A stretch of DNA of 64,000 bases from Camellia lanceoleosa (GCA_025200525.1 CM045761.1:41486190-41550189); one strand, 5' to 3'; shown: positions 36,748 to 49,936, counted from the stretch's first letter. The notes: a model not told the origin generated them from the letters alone. Program-made: numbers and translations.

Positions 36748-37475
36748 TCAGTCTTTGTCTTGCTTAGACCAATTTTGAGGAATTTGCCAAATGACCAAGT
36801 AATTCACAATATATGCAAAACACGGGGGGCTCGCTCCTGACACCACAAGGAGTTGTTCGTCCAGAAACGAATCATGCAAAATTAAAGGGTCACTAGTATA
36901 CTTAACAAGGATTCGGGAGAGGTGATCCACCACCACATTCTCAGATCCTTTCTTATCTCGGATCTCTAGGTCAAATTCCTGAAGCAACAAAATCTATCTA
37001 ATTAACCTAGGTTTGGTCTCTTTCTTTGATAGTAAATATTGCAAAGCGGCATGATCAGCGAAAATTATGACCTTGGAACCTAAGAGATAAGACTGAAATT
37101 TATCTAAGGCAAAGACCAGAACTAGTAACTTTTTCTCGATGGTAGTGTAATTCAATTGTGCATCCCAGAAAGTGCAACTAGCATAATATATAGCATATGG
37201 TGCCCTATTGATCCTTTGGCCCAACACAGCCTGACAGCATAATTTGAGGCATTACACATGATTTCAAAGGGAAGCGACCAATCTGGTGATTTCATGATTG
37301 GGGCGGTGGTAAGGGCCACTCTCAGTGTTTCAAAGGCTTTCAAACATGCCTTATCAAAAATAAAAGGTGCGTCCTTAATAAGTAAACTACACAAAGGACG
37401 GAATATTTTACTAAAGTATTTGATGAACCTACGGTAAAAACCTGCATGCTCTAAGAAAGAACGGACTTGACACAT
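36748..37475 (-). pseudogene. RNase H domain of the Athila-like element
   Basis: Frames at 37152-37475, 36994-37227 and 36748-36990 overlap with frame changes. They show FLEHAGFYRRFIKYFSKI (the end of RT), [19 protein letters not shown] and [15 protein letters not shown], the RT/RNase H connection and RNase H of Ty3/gypsy elements, then a [13 protein letters not shown] tail. Several frame shifts and a stop after PRLIR mark decay. RNase H removes the RNA template during reverse transcription. Confidence 0.8.
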
Positions 37476-37520
37476 AGAAATAGGTGGAAGAAGGCTTGCA
37501 ATTTTATCTACTTCTATACC

Positions 37521-38364
37521 TCAAGGGGACACAATGTGTCCCAACACTATACCCTTACGAACCATAAAATGGCTTTTCTCCCAACTCAAAATCAAGTTGG
37601 CCTCAGTACATCGTTTCAACACTCTAGTCAAATTCCTAAGGCATTTCTCAAAAGACGGTCCAAACACCAAAAAATCATCCATGAAAACCTCTAAGAATTT
37701 CTCCACCATATCGGAGAAAATAGCCATCATACACCGTTGAAAAGTCGCCGGTGCATTACATAGCCCAAATGGCATGCGCCTGTAAGCAAAAGTGCCAAAA
37801 GGGCAAGTGAATGTGGTCTTTTCCTGATCAGCGGGGTACACCAGGGCTTGATTATAACCTAAGTAACCATCAAGAAAATAATAAAAATCCTGCCCCACTA
37901 ACCGCTCTAGGATCTAATCAATAAAAGGCAAGGGAAAATGATCATTCCTAGTCATGGAATTCAGTCTCCTATAATCAATGCACACTCGCCACCCAGTAAT
38001 GGTTTGTGTGGGGACTAACTCTCATCTCTCATTCTCAACAACAGTAATGCCTGATTTCTTGGGTAGCACTTGTGTGGGACTCACCCACTTGCTATCCGAG
38101 ATGGGGTATATAATACCCGCATCTAACAATTTTAACACATTTTTTTTCGCCGCCTCTTTCATATTAGGATTAAGCCTCCGTTGCATTTCACGAGAAGGTT
38201 TGGTGTTCTCCTCTAAGTGTATATAACGCATGCACATGGAGGGATCTATCCCTCTCAAATCAGCCACCGACCACCCTATAGCACTCCGATATGCCACAAG
38301 AACACTCATTAATTGACTTTCCTGCTTAGCAGTTAAGTCAAATGCAATGATAATAGGTAAGTTA
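37521..38364 (-). pseudogene. Reverse transcriptase of the Athila-like element
   Basis: The first part, below the insertion at 38365, reads LPIIIAFDLTAKQESQL, SAIGWSVADLRGIDPSMC and LDAGIIYPISDSKWVSP. The second (37521-37898) reads FTCPFGTFAYRRMPFGLCNA and then VFMDDF, the two-Asp polymerase site in its gypsy form. A stop lies between the halves, near 37915-38020. The segment upstream of LPIII is at 41644-41791, beyond the nested insertion, and ends at LGLKDT, so the break lies inside the coding frame. Confidence 0.85.
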
Positions 38365-41300
38365 TGTAGCTCGACTTTTTCGCACCCCATTTTGGAAGGC
38401 GAATAAGCCCTATAGTATTGAACTCCCATGGTTATGAGTCTGATTCCACAAGTGCAATATGAAACAAATACACACCAAAGAGTTCCAATCCGGCAAATCT
38501 TTTGAAAAATTGATTTTGAATCAAAAATGTCAAAAATGGACTGCTTTGCCAAATACAAAGTCGCCACCTAAATATTTTTGAAAAATTTAAGAAACCCATG
38601 ACTCGTGCCAAAGGCCACGTGTCCGTCATCACCAAGATTGTCTCAGCTTGGGAACTTAGGTACGAGAGGTAAAGGTCATGAATTAAGCACCCCCTCTCGC
38701 CCGATTAAAGATCGGCCTCTACTAATCATGATATGTATATTATCTACATTATATGCTCTTGTTCTAATTATTGGGTTAGTATTACTATGTGATGCGCACA
38801 CGCAAGTATAGACTAAGTTTGCAAGAATTGGAATACTTGATTCATGTTTGTTTGCAAAATTATTTTGAATATGTATCACTTGAAAAAGTGATCACATATA
38901 AACATTACTCACATTATTTCAATTCAAGCAACTAGCCTTTATCCACAAGCATTCCAGAAAATTTATCATATAAGCATTTAGCCTCATGACAAACATGCTA
39001 AACATGGCAACAATCACACGCATGCGATATGCTAAAGCGAGTAAAGGCTCACCTAGTACTCCAAGCCAAAAGAAATGATAAAGTTAGGAAAATGCATGAT
39101 TCCTAACTATGCAATATGACTAATACAGCACATGCGATATGCAATTACTAGGCTCGGCTACTAATATGGCATATAAATCAATTAAATAGCATGCAGTCTA
39201 AGTATGTATTCAAAGAAGTATTAAACTAATAATGCAAGTTAGAATGATGAACCGAGCCTCGGTGCATGCAATACAAATTGATGCAAACATGAAGTATGCT
39301 AAATAAAACATGATGTCCCTAAACTAACCATCATAAGCTAGTAAATAAAAGAAAGAAAGACGTGAGGTTGGAAGACATACACATTATTACAACATTGCGC
39401 TCTCACGAAGGAAAGTCCGAATGAACTAACTAGCTAAGCTAAGCTAAGCTAATTAATTAACTATTACAAAACGAAATGAATAAATTCGCTAATCTAATTA
39501 ACTAATTATTACAATAACAAATGAACTAATTAATTAACTAATCTGGCTAATTAAAATAATTACAACAAATATCTAAGCTAAGTATTTAAACTAAACAGGC
39601 TCGATACACGAGGAATGCTCATGCACGTGGTCGATTTTCACCCTAAAATGCCATTGTTTTACTTCTCGAAGGTCTCTGTTGCATAGTAGAATACTTACAC
39701 TTTTGTCCACCTCCAGAATAGCTCTGCTCTACTCAAAAAACAAACTGTTGAATTTTGCATTGGTGGCCGGTCAGCTAGGAATGAGGGCCTGCCGGCCACT
39801 GTTGTAGGGTTCATCTTGCTGCAACAGAGAACCAACAGAGCATGCTCAGGGTATTCTCAAAGGTTGTCTGCACAACTCATCCATCCTTATCATGAATAGA
39901 TCAAAGGAGAGACAAAACTTGGTCTACAAACCGTCAACTCAAGCAATTTCATTGCATGATGACTTATGAACCAAAGTGTGCAATTTCAATAAATGCAACT
40001 AAATAAGACTCTTACCTTCTCCCTTTCATGAATTGATCAAAGGAAGTGGTGACCTTGGAAACTTGAATCATTTCATCACTAATGAGTATGAAATGCCTCA
40101 AGCTTCCATATGTTCAATTAACGTCCGATTGAACACAAAATCAAATTCTTATCTTGCATCATTTTAGTCCCATTTTAATTACTTCATTTTAAATTATCAA
40201 CCATCCTTTAATTCATTGAGTCCAAAGGGTGAATTTAAGGTCCTTTAATGGAAAGAGGGCTCAAACCAAGTGTTGTCTTATGTATGAAAGAGACATCATA
40301 CCGTTGGTAATAAACCCCCAAAGGGATTAAACTATTAAGCATAAAATCTCAATCTCATGCTTAAACAAACAAGTAGTTTGAACCATTTTCAAAGCAAAAC
40401 AAAAAAAAGCCAAGAAATGAGGAATGTTGCAGAAGTGATTAAAAGTGATCACAAGTATAGAAAGCCATAAATAAATGCAATCAACTCAAATAAGATGATG
40501 TCTAAGGCCTAAAACACCAAACTCATGAAGACAATTACACTATAAGCATGCAAAACAAAGCTCAAATGCAAATATCAACAAAAAAAAAAAAAAAATAGTG
40601 CTAAAATGACCTAAAAACAGACCTAGAACATGCTGGAATTGAGTTAAAAAAAGCTAGATTAATAAACTAAAACATTGCACAAGCTGGGCTAGTAAGCAAA
40701 ACACAAGAAGGGGAGGCTAATCCCTCCAAATTTGGACTTTAAAACATGATTTTAGCCACTAAAATAACTCTAAAAAATAGTGTTTAAAAGCTCAGAAAAA
40801 GATAGTGTAAGTGTGTGAAACATAAAGGAAAAGGCCTTAAGAGCAAGGTGTACAGAATGATGGACCACCCCTCAACATTTACTGGCCTTAAAACCCAAGT
40901 TTCAGCCTAAAAATACAGAGTTTTTATAGTCCAAAAACAGTTGAAAATAGCAATAAAAAGAGTAAATAAAGCAAGCAAAGAGGCAAAGCCTTATACCTTT
41001 TGAAGAGGAAATCAATTCCAAGTAATAAAACTAAGCAAACACACCCTCAAGAGCTCAAACAAGGCTCAAGAATACCTCAACTCAAATATGGAAAGGTTTT
41101 GTTAAGGGTGTATAGGCAAAGATAAAGAGTGTATAGACAAAAGTGTAAAAATTTGTAAGAGAGGGAGAGAATTGTAAAGAGAGAGGAAAAATTTTGCTTT
41201 AAAATTTTTCTAACCTGAAAACAAGAGAGGGAGGCCCTCTATATATAGAAAACATGAATTTCTCTCAAGAACATCCAGCCATACATGTGGGAGCAGATGT

Positions 41301-41643
41301 AAGCATTTGTGCAAATAGTTGGCACAACTGTCACAAAATATCTGCAAAAGACACTGGTGGCCAGCTGGCCATCACGGGTGGCCGGTAGGCCACATCAGTG
41401 GTCGGTAACCAAGAGTGATGGTTGGCAGCCCAAAAAGGTGGTCGGCAGGCCACCAAGGGTTGTAGGCTTAAAAATCCAAGGTTTGGTCCAAGAATAAAGC
41501 AACAGGGATGTAGGGTTTGAAGGACTCAAGGCTGTGGCATTCCGCTGAGGACTCCGAGCACTTGACAAGCAAATACACTCATCATTGGGTGTACATGCAA
41601 TGATGTCCAAGTTGTAAGGGCCGTCAAAAATGGGGTGTCTACA
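38365..41643 (-). mobile_element. LTR-like insertion 1 (solo LTR?), 3.3 kb
   Basis: Ends TGTAG... and ...TCTACA; on the minus strand it starts TGTAGACACCCC. The flanks approximate a 5-bp duplication (gttat left, ggtat right). It interrupts the RT frame of the host element. Long shared blocks with 43304-47678 (for example gactgctttgccaaatac, gtcgccacctaaatattt and gaggtaaaggtcatg) show the two belong to one family. No coding domain and no internal second LTR were seen. A solo LTR of a long-LTR gypsy group (Tat/Ogre) is the best guess. Confidence 0.65.
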
Positions 41644-41799
41644 GGTATCCTTTAGCCCTAAAAATGCATACTTAAGTGTGGCTAGGAGTGGCTTCAACTC
41701 AAATATAGGTGGTGTGACTAGGAATGGTATGGCAGGCTCTTTAGACAGAGAAAGAAGGGACTCAAATTGGGCTTTCCATAGAGGAAAATCTGGTATAGA
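41644..41799 (-). pseudogene. Athila-like pol linker between insertions
   Basis: This short piece of the host element separates insertion 1 from the hAT element. The end nearest insertion 1 encodes PPIFELKPLLATLKYAFLGL, the segment that precedes the reverse transcriptase in this group. The rest has stops. It proves that the insertions split one coding frame. Confidence 0.75.
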
Positions 41800-42478
41800 T
41801 AGGGATGTAAGAAAAATCGAAAAAATCGACCAAACCGATTGAACCGAACCAAACCAAACCGGCTATATTTGGTTTGTTTTTTAACAAGAATCGGTCTGTG
41901 CGGTTTTTTAATTTGATTTTTTTCAGTTTTCGATTCGATATCGGTTTAAGCACCTTGTGCACCGATCTAAACCGAAACCGACCATTTCAACATTTATTGT
42001 ATTTACAATATATATATATAATCTAATAATATAATGATATTAATAAGTATAATAAACCTTAATTAATTAACCTTATCATCTTTATAACCTAAGTTTGTAA
42101 ACTCTTATTATATTAATTTTAACTCTAACTCATTATTCTTGAAACCTTAGTATTTTTAAACTTTTTTTTTGTTTTTATTTTTGTTAATTTAGAAATTGAA
42201 ATGTATTAAATGGATGGATTGGATATGTTTGAATGGTAGAAAAATAACTAATTTAATATTTTTATATAGATTAATGATTACATTTAAAAGTGACTCAAGT
42301 TTGAAAATTTCTAAACCGATTAAATCGCACCAAACCAAACCGTTTCAATTGGTTCGGTTCGGTGCTGTTTGATGGAAGAAGTGGTCTGTATCAGTGTTCA
42401 AAATAATAAAACCGATATTATCGGTTCGGTATAATTTTTTACCTATATACCGACCGTACCAAACCGATTACATCCCTA
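41800..42478. mobile_element. Non-autonomous hAT element, 679 bp
   Basis: Perfect 11-bp inverted ends TAGGGATGTAA. 8-bp flanks GGTATAGA (41792-41799) and GGTGTAGA (42479-42486) differ at one base. Many 'accgaaccaaaccaaacc' type subterminal motifs are present and no ORF of note. It sits in the linker between protease and reverse transcriptase of the Athila-like element, so it is younger than that insertion. Confidence 0.85.
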
Positions 42479-43303
42479 GGTGTAGAAGAAGAATTAAGTA
42501 AGACATTCACCTCCTCAACTGATCCGTCAATATCAAAATCCTCGAATCCAAAATGAGCTAGACAAGCCTCTAAAGGGTTCTCTACAAGAATAGAGGGTAA
42601 AGCCTCTTCTACAATCCCATCCACAACATCCACAAATAAACACTCCTCTCTCTCATGGGGTTGGTGAGATACTTGGAAAACATTAAGTTTCATTTGCATA
42701 TTCCCAAATGAAATTTTCATAATCCCGATATGACAATTTATGCATGCATTGGCCGTAGCCAAGAAAGCTCAACCTAAGATCACCGGGGTTTGTTTTCTAG
42801 AACTGGCTATTGGTTTCATATCTAAACCAAAAAGTCAACAAGAAAATAAAGCCTATCAACCTGCACTAGCACATCCTCAATCATGCCACGTGGCACTTTG
42901 AGGGACCGGTCAGCCAACTGGAGAGTAATAGTAGTGGGCTTCAACTCGCCAAGCCCAAATTCTTCATACACAAAGTATAGTAACAAATTGACACTAGCCC
43001 CTAAATCTAACAAGGCCCTATCAATGAAATGGTCTCCTATAATACATGCAATGGTTGGGGCACCCGAGTCTTTAATCTTAGGGGGTGTGTTATTCAACAA
43101 GATGGAGCTTACTTGCTCCGTAAGTACGACCTTTTGGGACACGTATGTCCTAGATTTACGCTTTTGCGTACAAAAGTCCTTCAAAAATTTAGCATAGGAG
43201 GGTACTTGCTTAATTGCCTCCAATAGGGAGAGGTTGATTTTAACTTGTTTAAAAGCCTCCATCATCGCTTCTATGGATGCCGCCTTCTTATTAAAAGGGG
43301 ACG
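42479..43303 (-). pseudogene. Aspartic protease region of the Athila-like element
   Basis: The minus strand reads SIEAMMEAFKQVKINLSLLE, then IIGDHFIDRALLDLGASVNL. LLDLGAS is the active-site loop of Athila-type proteases (Asp in D-L-G-A). It continues LQLADRSLKVPRGMIEDVLV and a downstream acidic stretch EEALPSILVENPLEACLA. A stop near 42775 separates the two frames. The protease would mature the gag-pol polyprotein. The frame is joined to gag only across insertion 2. Confidence 0.75.
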
Positions 43304-46300
43304 TGTAGACGTGCCCGAACGTCACGGGCTCCGTGCACGAAGATGGCGCAAAAATCCGTTTTGTTCATTAGCATACTACAGTTCGGACTCAATGTCACAG
43401 TTCTGAATCTAATCTCGCAAAGTGCAATGCAAGACCGATAAATCACTAAAGAGTCCAAATCCGGCAAATCGTTTTGGAAAACTGATTTTTATAAAGAAGT
43501 GTCAAACATGGACTGCTTTGCCAGATACAGAGTCGCCACCTAAATATTTTGTTTTGGGAGAATTTAGGAAACCCTGGCTCGTGCCTAAGGCCACGTGTCT
43601 GTCATCACCAAAGTTGCCTCAGCTCAGGAACTTGGGTACGAGAGGGGAAGGTCATGCAATGAGCACCCCCGCTCGCTCGATCAAAAGATCGGCCTTTACT
43701 AAACATGATATTTTGTTTTTGAAAACACATGTGTTCTTATTCTGGTTTATTAGCTAGAATTACTATGTGATGCGCACAACACACAAGTATAGACTAGATC
43801 GCCTAAGTTGGAACAAAACATCTCGTGTTTGTTTGAAAATGGTTTGAAGGTGTTACTCGCAAATAGGCTAAAATGTGGATTTGCCACCCTCAAGTGGGCT
43901 TAAAACTCACATTTCGATGAATTGTTCCAATTCAAGCAACCGAACCTTCACTCACAGGTATTCAAGCAGTTATATCACTTAAGCAATTCACCTTATGGTA
44001 AGCATGCTAACATGGCAACACTCACACTCATGCAAGATGCTAAAGCATAAAAGCTTACCTAGTACTCCGAGCCAAAACAATAGCTAGTTAGTAATCAATG
44101 CATGATCCTACTTCATGTTAAGATGGCTAATGCAACACATGCAAAATGCAACTAGAAATAGGCTCTGCTATTCTAAGATGTCATGTGAATGCAACTTAAT
44201 AATATGCTGTTGAACACATATTCAAGTAAATGTATAAAAATACAATGCGGTTTGTATAATACGTTGAGCCCGGTGCATGCAATACAGATGAATGAATGCA
44301 AACATGCAAGCATAAGGATGCTAATCAAAACATGACCTAGAACTAACCATCAAAAGCAGTTAAGTAAAAGGGAGAAAACGTGGGATTGGAAGACATTCAC
44401 ATACTCAAGCACACTTATTACAAAATTCGCCCTCTCGACAGAGGGTCCGAATAAATAATACAAACCAACTAACTAACTAACAAGCTAATTAATTATTACA
44501 AAACCCTTAACTAATTAAGCAAATTAATTAAGTTACAAAACAGTTAAAACGACCTCGAGAAGAGGGACAAATGCATGCTCGATCGGCTTGCTCGGAAATC
44601 CGTTACCATGCCTTATGTTGCCTCTGTTTACATTGTTTTACACCTCTGAAAATTGTGAAAACCTCTGTGATGCTTCTGAACCACCTCATGGGAACTCTGA
44701 GAGGTCATCGGCCAAATGGTATAGTCATCGGCCAAGAAATATGGGTCATCGACCAAATATGATGCTATCGGCCAAAGATTATTAGCCGATCAGCACTGAA
44801 GATACCTGATTGGCCATCTCTTCCTGCAAACTGCTCCTTTTACTGCAGCAGAGGACAAACAAGGGCATGGCAATACATTTGCAAGGCAATGTTGTGCAAC
44901 TACACCCCTTGTCATGTTTGAGACTCAAAGGAGTGTAATGTTCGACCCTCGAGCCATCAATCACGCATCTCGATGCATGACGGCCAAAGAAGCCGAATTG
45001 CTCAAATCAATAAGGAATGAATGCACAAAAACACACAAATGCCTCACACTCTATCATGTTGGATCAAGAGTGCCGGCGACCGAGGATTGAGGTACGTTTC
45101 GTCATTTCAAGTACGAAATGTCCCTCAGTCCTCGTGTTTGGTTTGACACCCCAAACGAAACACAATGCAATGCATGCAACATGGAAAAGCTATGCAATGC
45201 AACATAAGCATGCCAAATGCAATACGACTCAAACATGTACACAAAGCTAAGGTAACAAGCATGCCAAATGCAATGCAACCTAAACAAGCATGTGACAAAA
45301 TGCAAACTAGCAAGTATGCAAAATGCAACCTAAACATATAAACATTCATGAAATGCAAAGGTGGACAAGCATGCGAATGTCATGCAACTCAAGCATGCAA
45401 GCATGATGTAAAATAGCAACTTTGAACAACATGGTAAATGGGCTTAACTAAAGATGGATAGACCTCAGTCATACCCAAAATCAGTGGCCAAATGCTAAGA
45501 AAATGATAGAATGTCATGCAACTCAAGCATGCAAGCATGATGTAAAGTAGCAACTTTGAACAACATGGTAAATAAGCTTAAACTAAAGATGGACAGATCT
45601 CAGTCATACCCAAAATCAGTGGCCAAAGTAATGAAACAATGGTATGAAATGCACTTACAAACATGCATGCCAATTGGCCCAAGAACTAGGCAACAATGCA
45701 CAATCCACAAATGTGAGCAAGGAGTGACAAACATGAGAATGTGGCAATGAGGTAAGCTCTGAAATCATGTTAGGAATGATGCCAAATCATGCACACAAGT
45801 CAAGCATCGCATGCAAGAGAGCTTAAAGCTTGAAGCTGGCGAGGGGACTTAAATTATGGCTATACAAAGCAAGCCTCAAAGGGCCAAGGGCAATCAAAAT
45901 AGTCCCAAGACAAGTCAAGATGAGGCCAAAAACAAGCTTGAACCTAGCGCACACAAGCTAGAACAAGGGTCCAAAAGGCATGAGGCATGCAAGGCTAACA
46001 AGAGGTATTACACTACACCTATTACAACCAAACATGGCATGACTTAACCAATAAAAAACAGAGTTATGGCATGTCAAAATAAGCCCAAAAACCCACTTAG
46101 ATGGCATCCCAAATGCCTAAGCATGGTGTCATACACAATGATGCACTCTTAAGGCATAAAACACCAAACCTTCAAAGCATGGAAAAGGTGACAAATGCAA
46201 GTATATGGTTACACCACATGGACTAAAATCACATATGAAATTATGCCAAATCATGAAAATGGTCTAATCAATGCATGTTAATGACCTAGACACTCAAAGC

Positions 46301-47678
46301 CAACAAGCTAGATTGAACCAAGGCTACACAAAACAGTGCATGCATGACTAAAACAACACCAAACAAAGCTTAAACATGGGAAAACATGACTAAAAGCTTC
46401 ATGGAGTTGAGCCAAAATATGCAAGCATGATGGTCTAAATGTAGGATGCATGTTAAGGCAAATGAGAGAATTGCAAGACAAGTGCATGATGCAAGTAAGA
46501 GGCTATCAAACCAACTTAAAACAGAGGTAAAGCATGGCAAAATAACATCAAATACTTGCTGAAATGAAGCCAAAACATGCTAAGCAAACATGCTACCATT
46601 ATGAGCCAACAATACAAGCATATGAGAGACAAGGAGAGAGGGGTGTCCCTCTACTATACAAGACTCCAAAACCACTTCTCCACCACTGAAAATCCTTTGG
46701 ATTTCAGTGGTGAGAAGACCAAAACAAGATGGTTCCAAAGCTCAAAAGGGAAGGCACAAAACAAGGCCTAAGAGAGGGTAGACTACCCCTAACCAAAAAG
46801 TGACCTTAAACAATCATCTTAAGCATGAAAAATTAGAACTTTTTGCAGTTTAGAGTTAAGCTTAAAACAATATGCAAGTAGGTCTAAAAGCTTAAGCAAG
46901 AATCGGGGATGAAAAGGTTAATTGCTCACCCCTGAAGAACACCTTCAAGAACACTACTCCATCAACTTTTCTGAGTTCAAACCAATCCAAGAACACCAAA
47001 ACCAACTCCCTAGTACCTCAGCAACAAAAGGAAGGTGTATTGCTAGGTGTTTGTGTGCAATAGTATGAAGATTCTACACTTTTGAGCCCAAACAAAGGCA
47101 AAACAAGAGAGAGAGGTCAAATATAGAGATATATATATATATATAGAACTTTGTATCTCAATTTTCTGAACCTCTGGAAAGGGAGGAGAGGCTTCCTTCT
47201 TATAGAATTTCAATTCTCAAGCTTGTTTGAGTCTTGAAACAAATCCCTCCATACACGTGTATGAAGGATGAGAATTGTGCATACCAGCTATCACAGTTAG
47301 CATAAAATATCTGCAAAAAGCAGATGGAAAGGTCTCAGCTCAAAAATATGGTCGATCGACCAAAAAGAATGCCGATCGACCAAAAAGAGTGTCGATCAGC
47401 CAACACTTTTGGCCGATGGCAAGAAAACAAGGCCGATGGTATCATGCCTTAGCCGATGGGTTGAGGGGATGGCCAACAAGCCACCCTCTTCCCTCAGAAG
47501 CAAAAACACAAGTCCTTGGTGCACAACCAAGCACAAAACAGTCAAGTTGAGAGATTTTAAGGCAAGGCGTGCAGCCGAGACCTTCGGGAAGTCAAAACGA
47601 ACACGAGCATGGATGATCATCGAGTGTTCAAACGATGACATCCAAGTCTTGAGGACGGTCAAAAATGGGGTGTCTACA
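43304..47678 (-). mobile_element. LTR-like insertion 2 (solo LTR?), 4.4 kb
   Basis: The plus strand begins TGTAGACGTGCCC and ends GGGGTGTCTACA, with a perfect 5-bp duplication GGACG on both sides (43299-43303 and 47679-47683). It splits the host gag-protease frame. It shares its left third with insertion 1 and carries tandem 'gatcggccaa' variants near both ends (44700-44790 and 47340-47480). No gag or pol domains are visible, so it is read as a solo LTR of a long-LTR element or a non-coding relative. Confidence 0.75.
45374..45630. repeat. Tandem duplication, about 134-bp period, within insertion 2
   Basis: Two near-identical copies of a segment starting gaatgtcatgcaactcaagc and including acatggtaaat..gctta and ctcagtcatacccaaaatca. 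The copies differ at only a few sites, so the duplication is younger than the LTR family. Confidence 0.8.
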
Positions 47679-47683
47679 GGACG

Positions 47684-49309
47684 GTGTATCAAGGCATTGA
47701 GGAAAGGGTGCTTTAGGCGAAAAGAGTGACTTAGGCACATATGGTGCTTTAGACTGATGTGAAGTACTAGGGATTAGGTCATCTCTCTTAGGTGTTTCTC
47801 CCTCACCCTTGCTCTCATTAGGAGTACCACTGTGGTCACCCTTCTTAGCTCTAGTTGCATCAGACACATCTGGCTGAGGCTCTAACTCTCTCCCACTTTT
47901 CAAGGTAATCACCACTTGCACTTGCTCATGGTGCTTTCCATTCCCATCTGAACCCTCTATCCCATATTGACCCTTAGGGTTGGCCACAGTCTAACTCGGT
48001 AATTTTCCCTTCTCTCTCCTATTTATATTGTTAGCCATTTGACCCAATAGGGCCTCTAGCTTGGTAATGGAGTGAGTATGGGAGTGAACTATTGGTGCTA
48101 ACCCCTTAATTCTGAGAGAACTTCTAACACCTGAGTCTCAAAGGCCGAGTTGCCTTGAGAAACAAGCGGGGGTTGTGGTTGTCGATAAGGTTATGGTTAT
48201 CGATAAGGTTGTGGTGGCTAGTAGGAAGATTGGTTAGCAAAATTATTAAAATTCTGCCTTGGTAGTGGAGGATTGTAAGAAGGGCCTTGTGAAGGAGGTC
48301 TCCATGAAAAATTAAGGTGATTTCTCCATCCCGGATTATATGTATCGGAATATGGGTCATTACTCGAGTTGAAGAATCCTTGAGCCGCATTCACATGCTC
48401 TTGGACTAATTTCAAAAATTGTGATGCCGAAGGGCACTCACTCAAGTCATGAGCAGGGCTTGCACAAATAGCACATGCCTCGTGAAATTGAGGCTGATCT
48501 TGCTGTGTAGGGGCATGTCCCGCAGCTAATAATTGGTCCATTTTGTGGGATAATGCCTCTACTTGTTGGGCTAACTCTAGGTTTTGCTCGACCTCATAAA
48601 TGCCCCCTCTTTTCGAGGCTCCAACTACTAGTTGCCGGACTTGCAGGGCTACAGAGGCATGGTGAAGAAAATTATCACTTAGGTTCTCAAATAATTGTCA
48701 TGCCTCAGTGTCATTTTTGGACATAAATGTCCCACCACAAGAAGAACCCACCATTTGGCGGTGAGGCTCAGTTAAGCCATAGTAAAAGGTCTGTACAAGT
48801 TGCCAATCAGGCACTTGGTGGTGGGGACACTGTTGGAGAAGGTCACGAAGTCTCTCCCATGTCTCATGAAATTGCTCACCATCAATTTGAGCAAAATTGG
48901 TGATGGCTCGCCTGAGTTGGTTGGTCTTACCAATGGAAAAGTACTTCTCCAAAAATCTCTACTATAATTGGTCCCAACTTGTGATTGAATTAGCAGGTAA
49001 GGAGTTCAGCCAATATTTGGCTTTGTCCTTTAATGAAAATGGAAACAAATGCAACATTAAGGCCTCATTGGTGAAATTCTGGATCCTCACTGTAGAGCAA
49101 ATTTCCAGAAATTCATTCAGATGTTTGTAAGGGTCATCATGAGCTAGTCCATGGAATGATAGAAGCACTTGTATAGTGTTGGACTTAATCTCATAACGAG
49201 CAGCAGTAGTGTCGGGTAACTGGATGCATGATGGTGATGTATATGCAATGGGTGTGAAGTAATCCTTAAGGGTCCGGTTAGGCCCATTTAGGCCATTCGG
49301 GTTTGCCAT
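47684..49309 (-). pseudogene. gag of the Athila-like element
   Basis: Begins MANPNGLNGPNRTLKDYFTP after the leader and contains the retroelement gag core: GLAHDDPYKHLNEFLEICST, LFPFSLKDKAKYWLNSLP, then FHETWERLRDLLQQCPHH. Two adjacent stops near 48956-48961 interrupt the core. A further stop lies near 48697. Downstream lies CAICASPAHDLSECPS, a zinc-knuckle-like stretch (C..C....H....C). A Ser/Lys/Pro-rich tail then runs into insertion 2. Gag would form the particle shell; this copy is dead. Confidence 0.85.
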
Positions 49310-49445
49310 GTCAATTGGTTCAAGGTATGGGTATGGCTATTCAAGCCTGAGAACCCGGGAAGAGGCTCTAAGTTTCCTAAAAGTCCTTAGTAGTTCAAAG
49401 TCCAAACTCCACAATTCAAGGCGACAAGAACGGCACTCGTGCATA

Positions 49446-49449
49446 CACT

Positions 49450-49498
<49 letters not shown>
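49446..49498. repeat. (CA)n microsatellite
   Basis: About 26 CA units in the leader between primer site and gag of the Athila-like element. Confidence 0.9.
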
Positions 49499-49500
<2 letters not shown>

Positions 49501-49912
49501 GTTCCCACTCTGTGCACTAAGTTATGAAAGCAAAAATACCAAAGAAGAGAATACTCACAGCGATTAAACGAAAATGCTTTACTCATCTTGCAGGTGCTTG
49601 ACGTGTAGACCGTTGTCTCCAATCCACTTAAGCTCTTGCTTTGTTTTTTAGCACTTTGGTGCTCTGTTTGTGAGTATCTACTTCTATTTTTTTTTAGCAC
49701 TTTGGTGCTCTGTTTGCAAGTATCTACTTCTATTTTTTTTTTAGCACTTTGGTGTTGCGGTATTTTTGTTTAAAACTTGGCTGCGCTTCGCTTGCCTTTC
49801 AGTAATGGTTCCAATTGCAAATACTCTGCACACTTAGCAACACTAAAATATAAAATCCTAAACTAAAAATTAAAATAGGAATGTAACTCTAAATTATTCA
49901 ATTTTGCCATAA

Positions 49913-49931
49913 GTCCCCTGCAACGACACCA
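49913..49931 (-). other. Primer binding site, tRNA-Asp type
   Basis: On the minus strand TGGTGTCGTTGCAGGGGAC follows the 5' LTR after 5 bases. It matches TGGCGCCGTTGCCGGGGAC, the complement of the plant tRNA-Asp 3' end used by Athila elements, with three mismatches. Confidence 0.75.
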
Positions 49932-49936
49932 AAATT

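Noticed and set aside
45017..46771. Several 60-90 codon ORFs in LTR-like insertion 2
   Set aside because: Rich in His, Met and Gln from 'catgcaa' repeats, with no gag, protease or pol motif on either strand.
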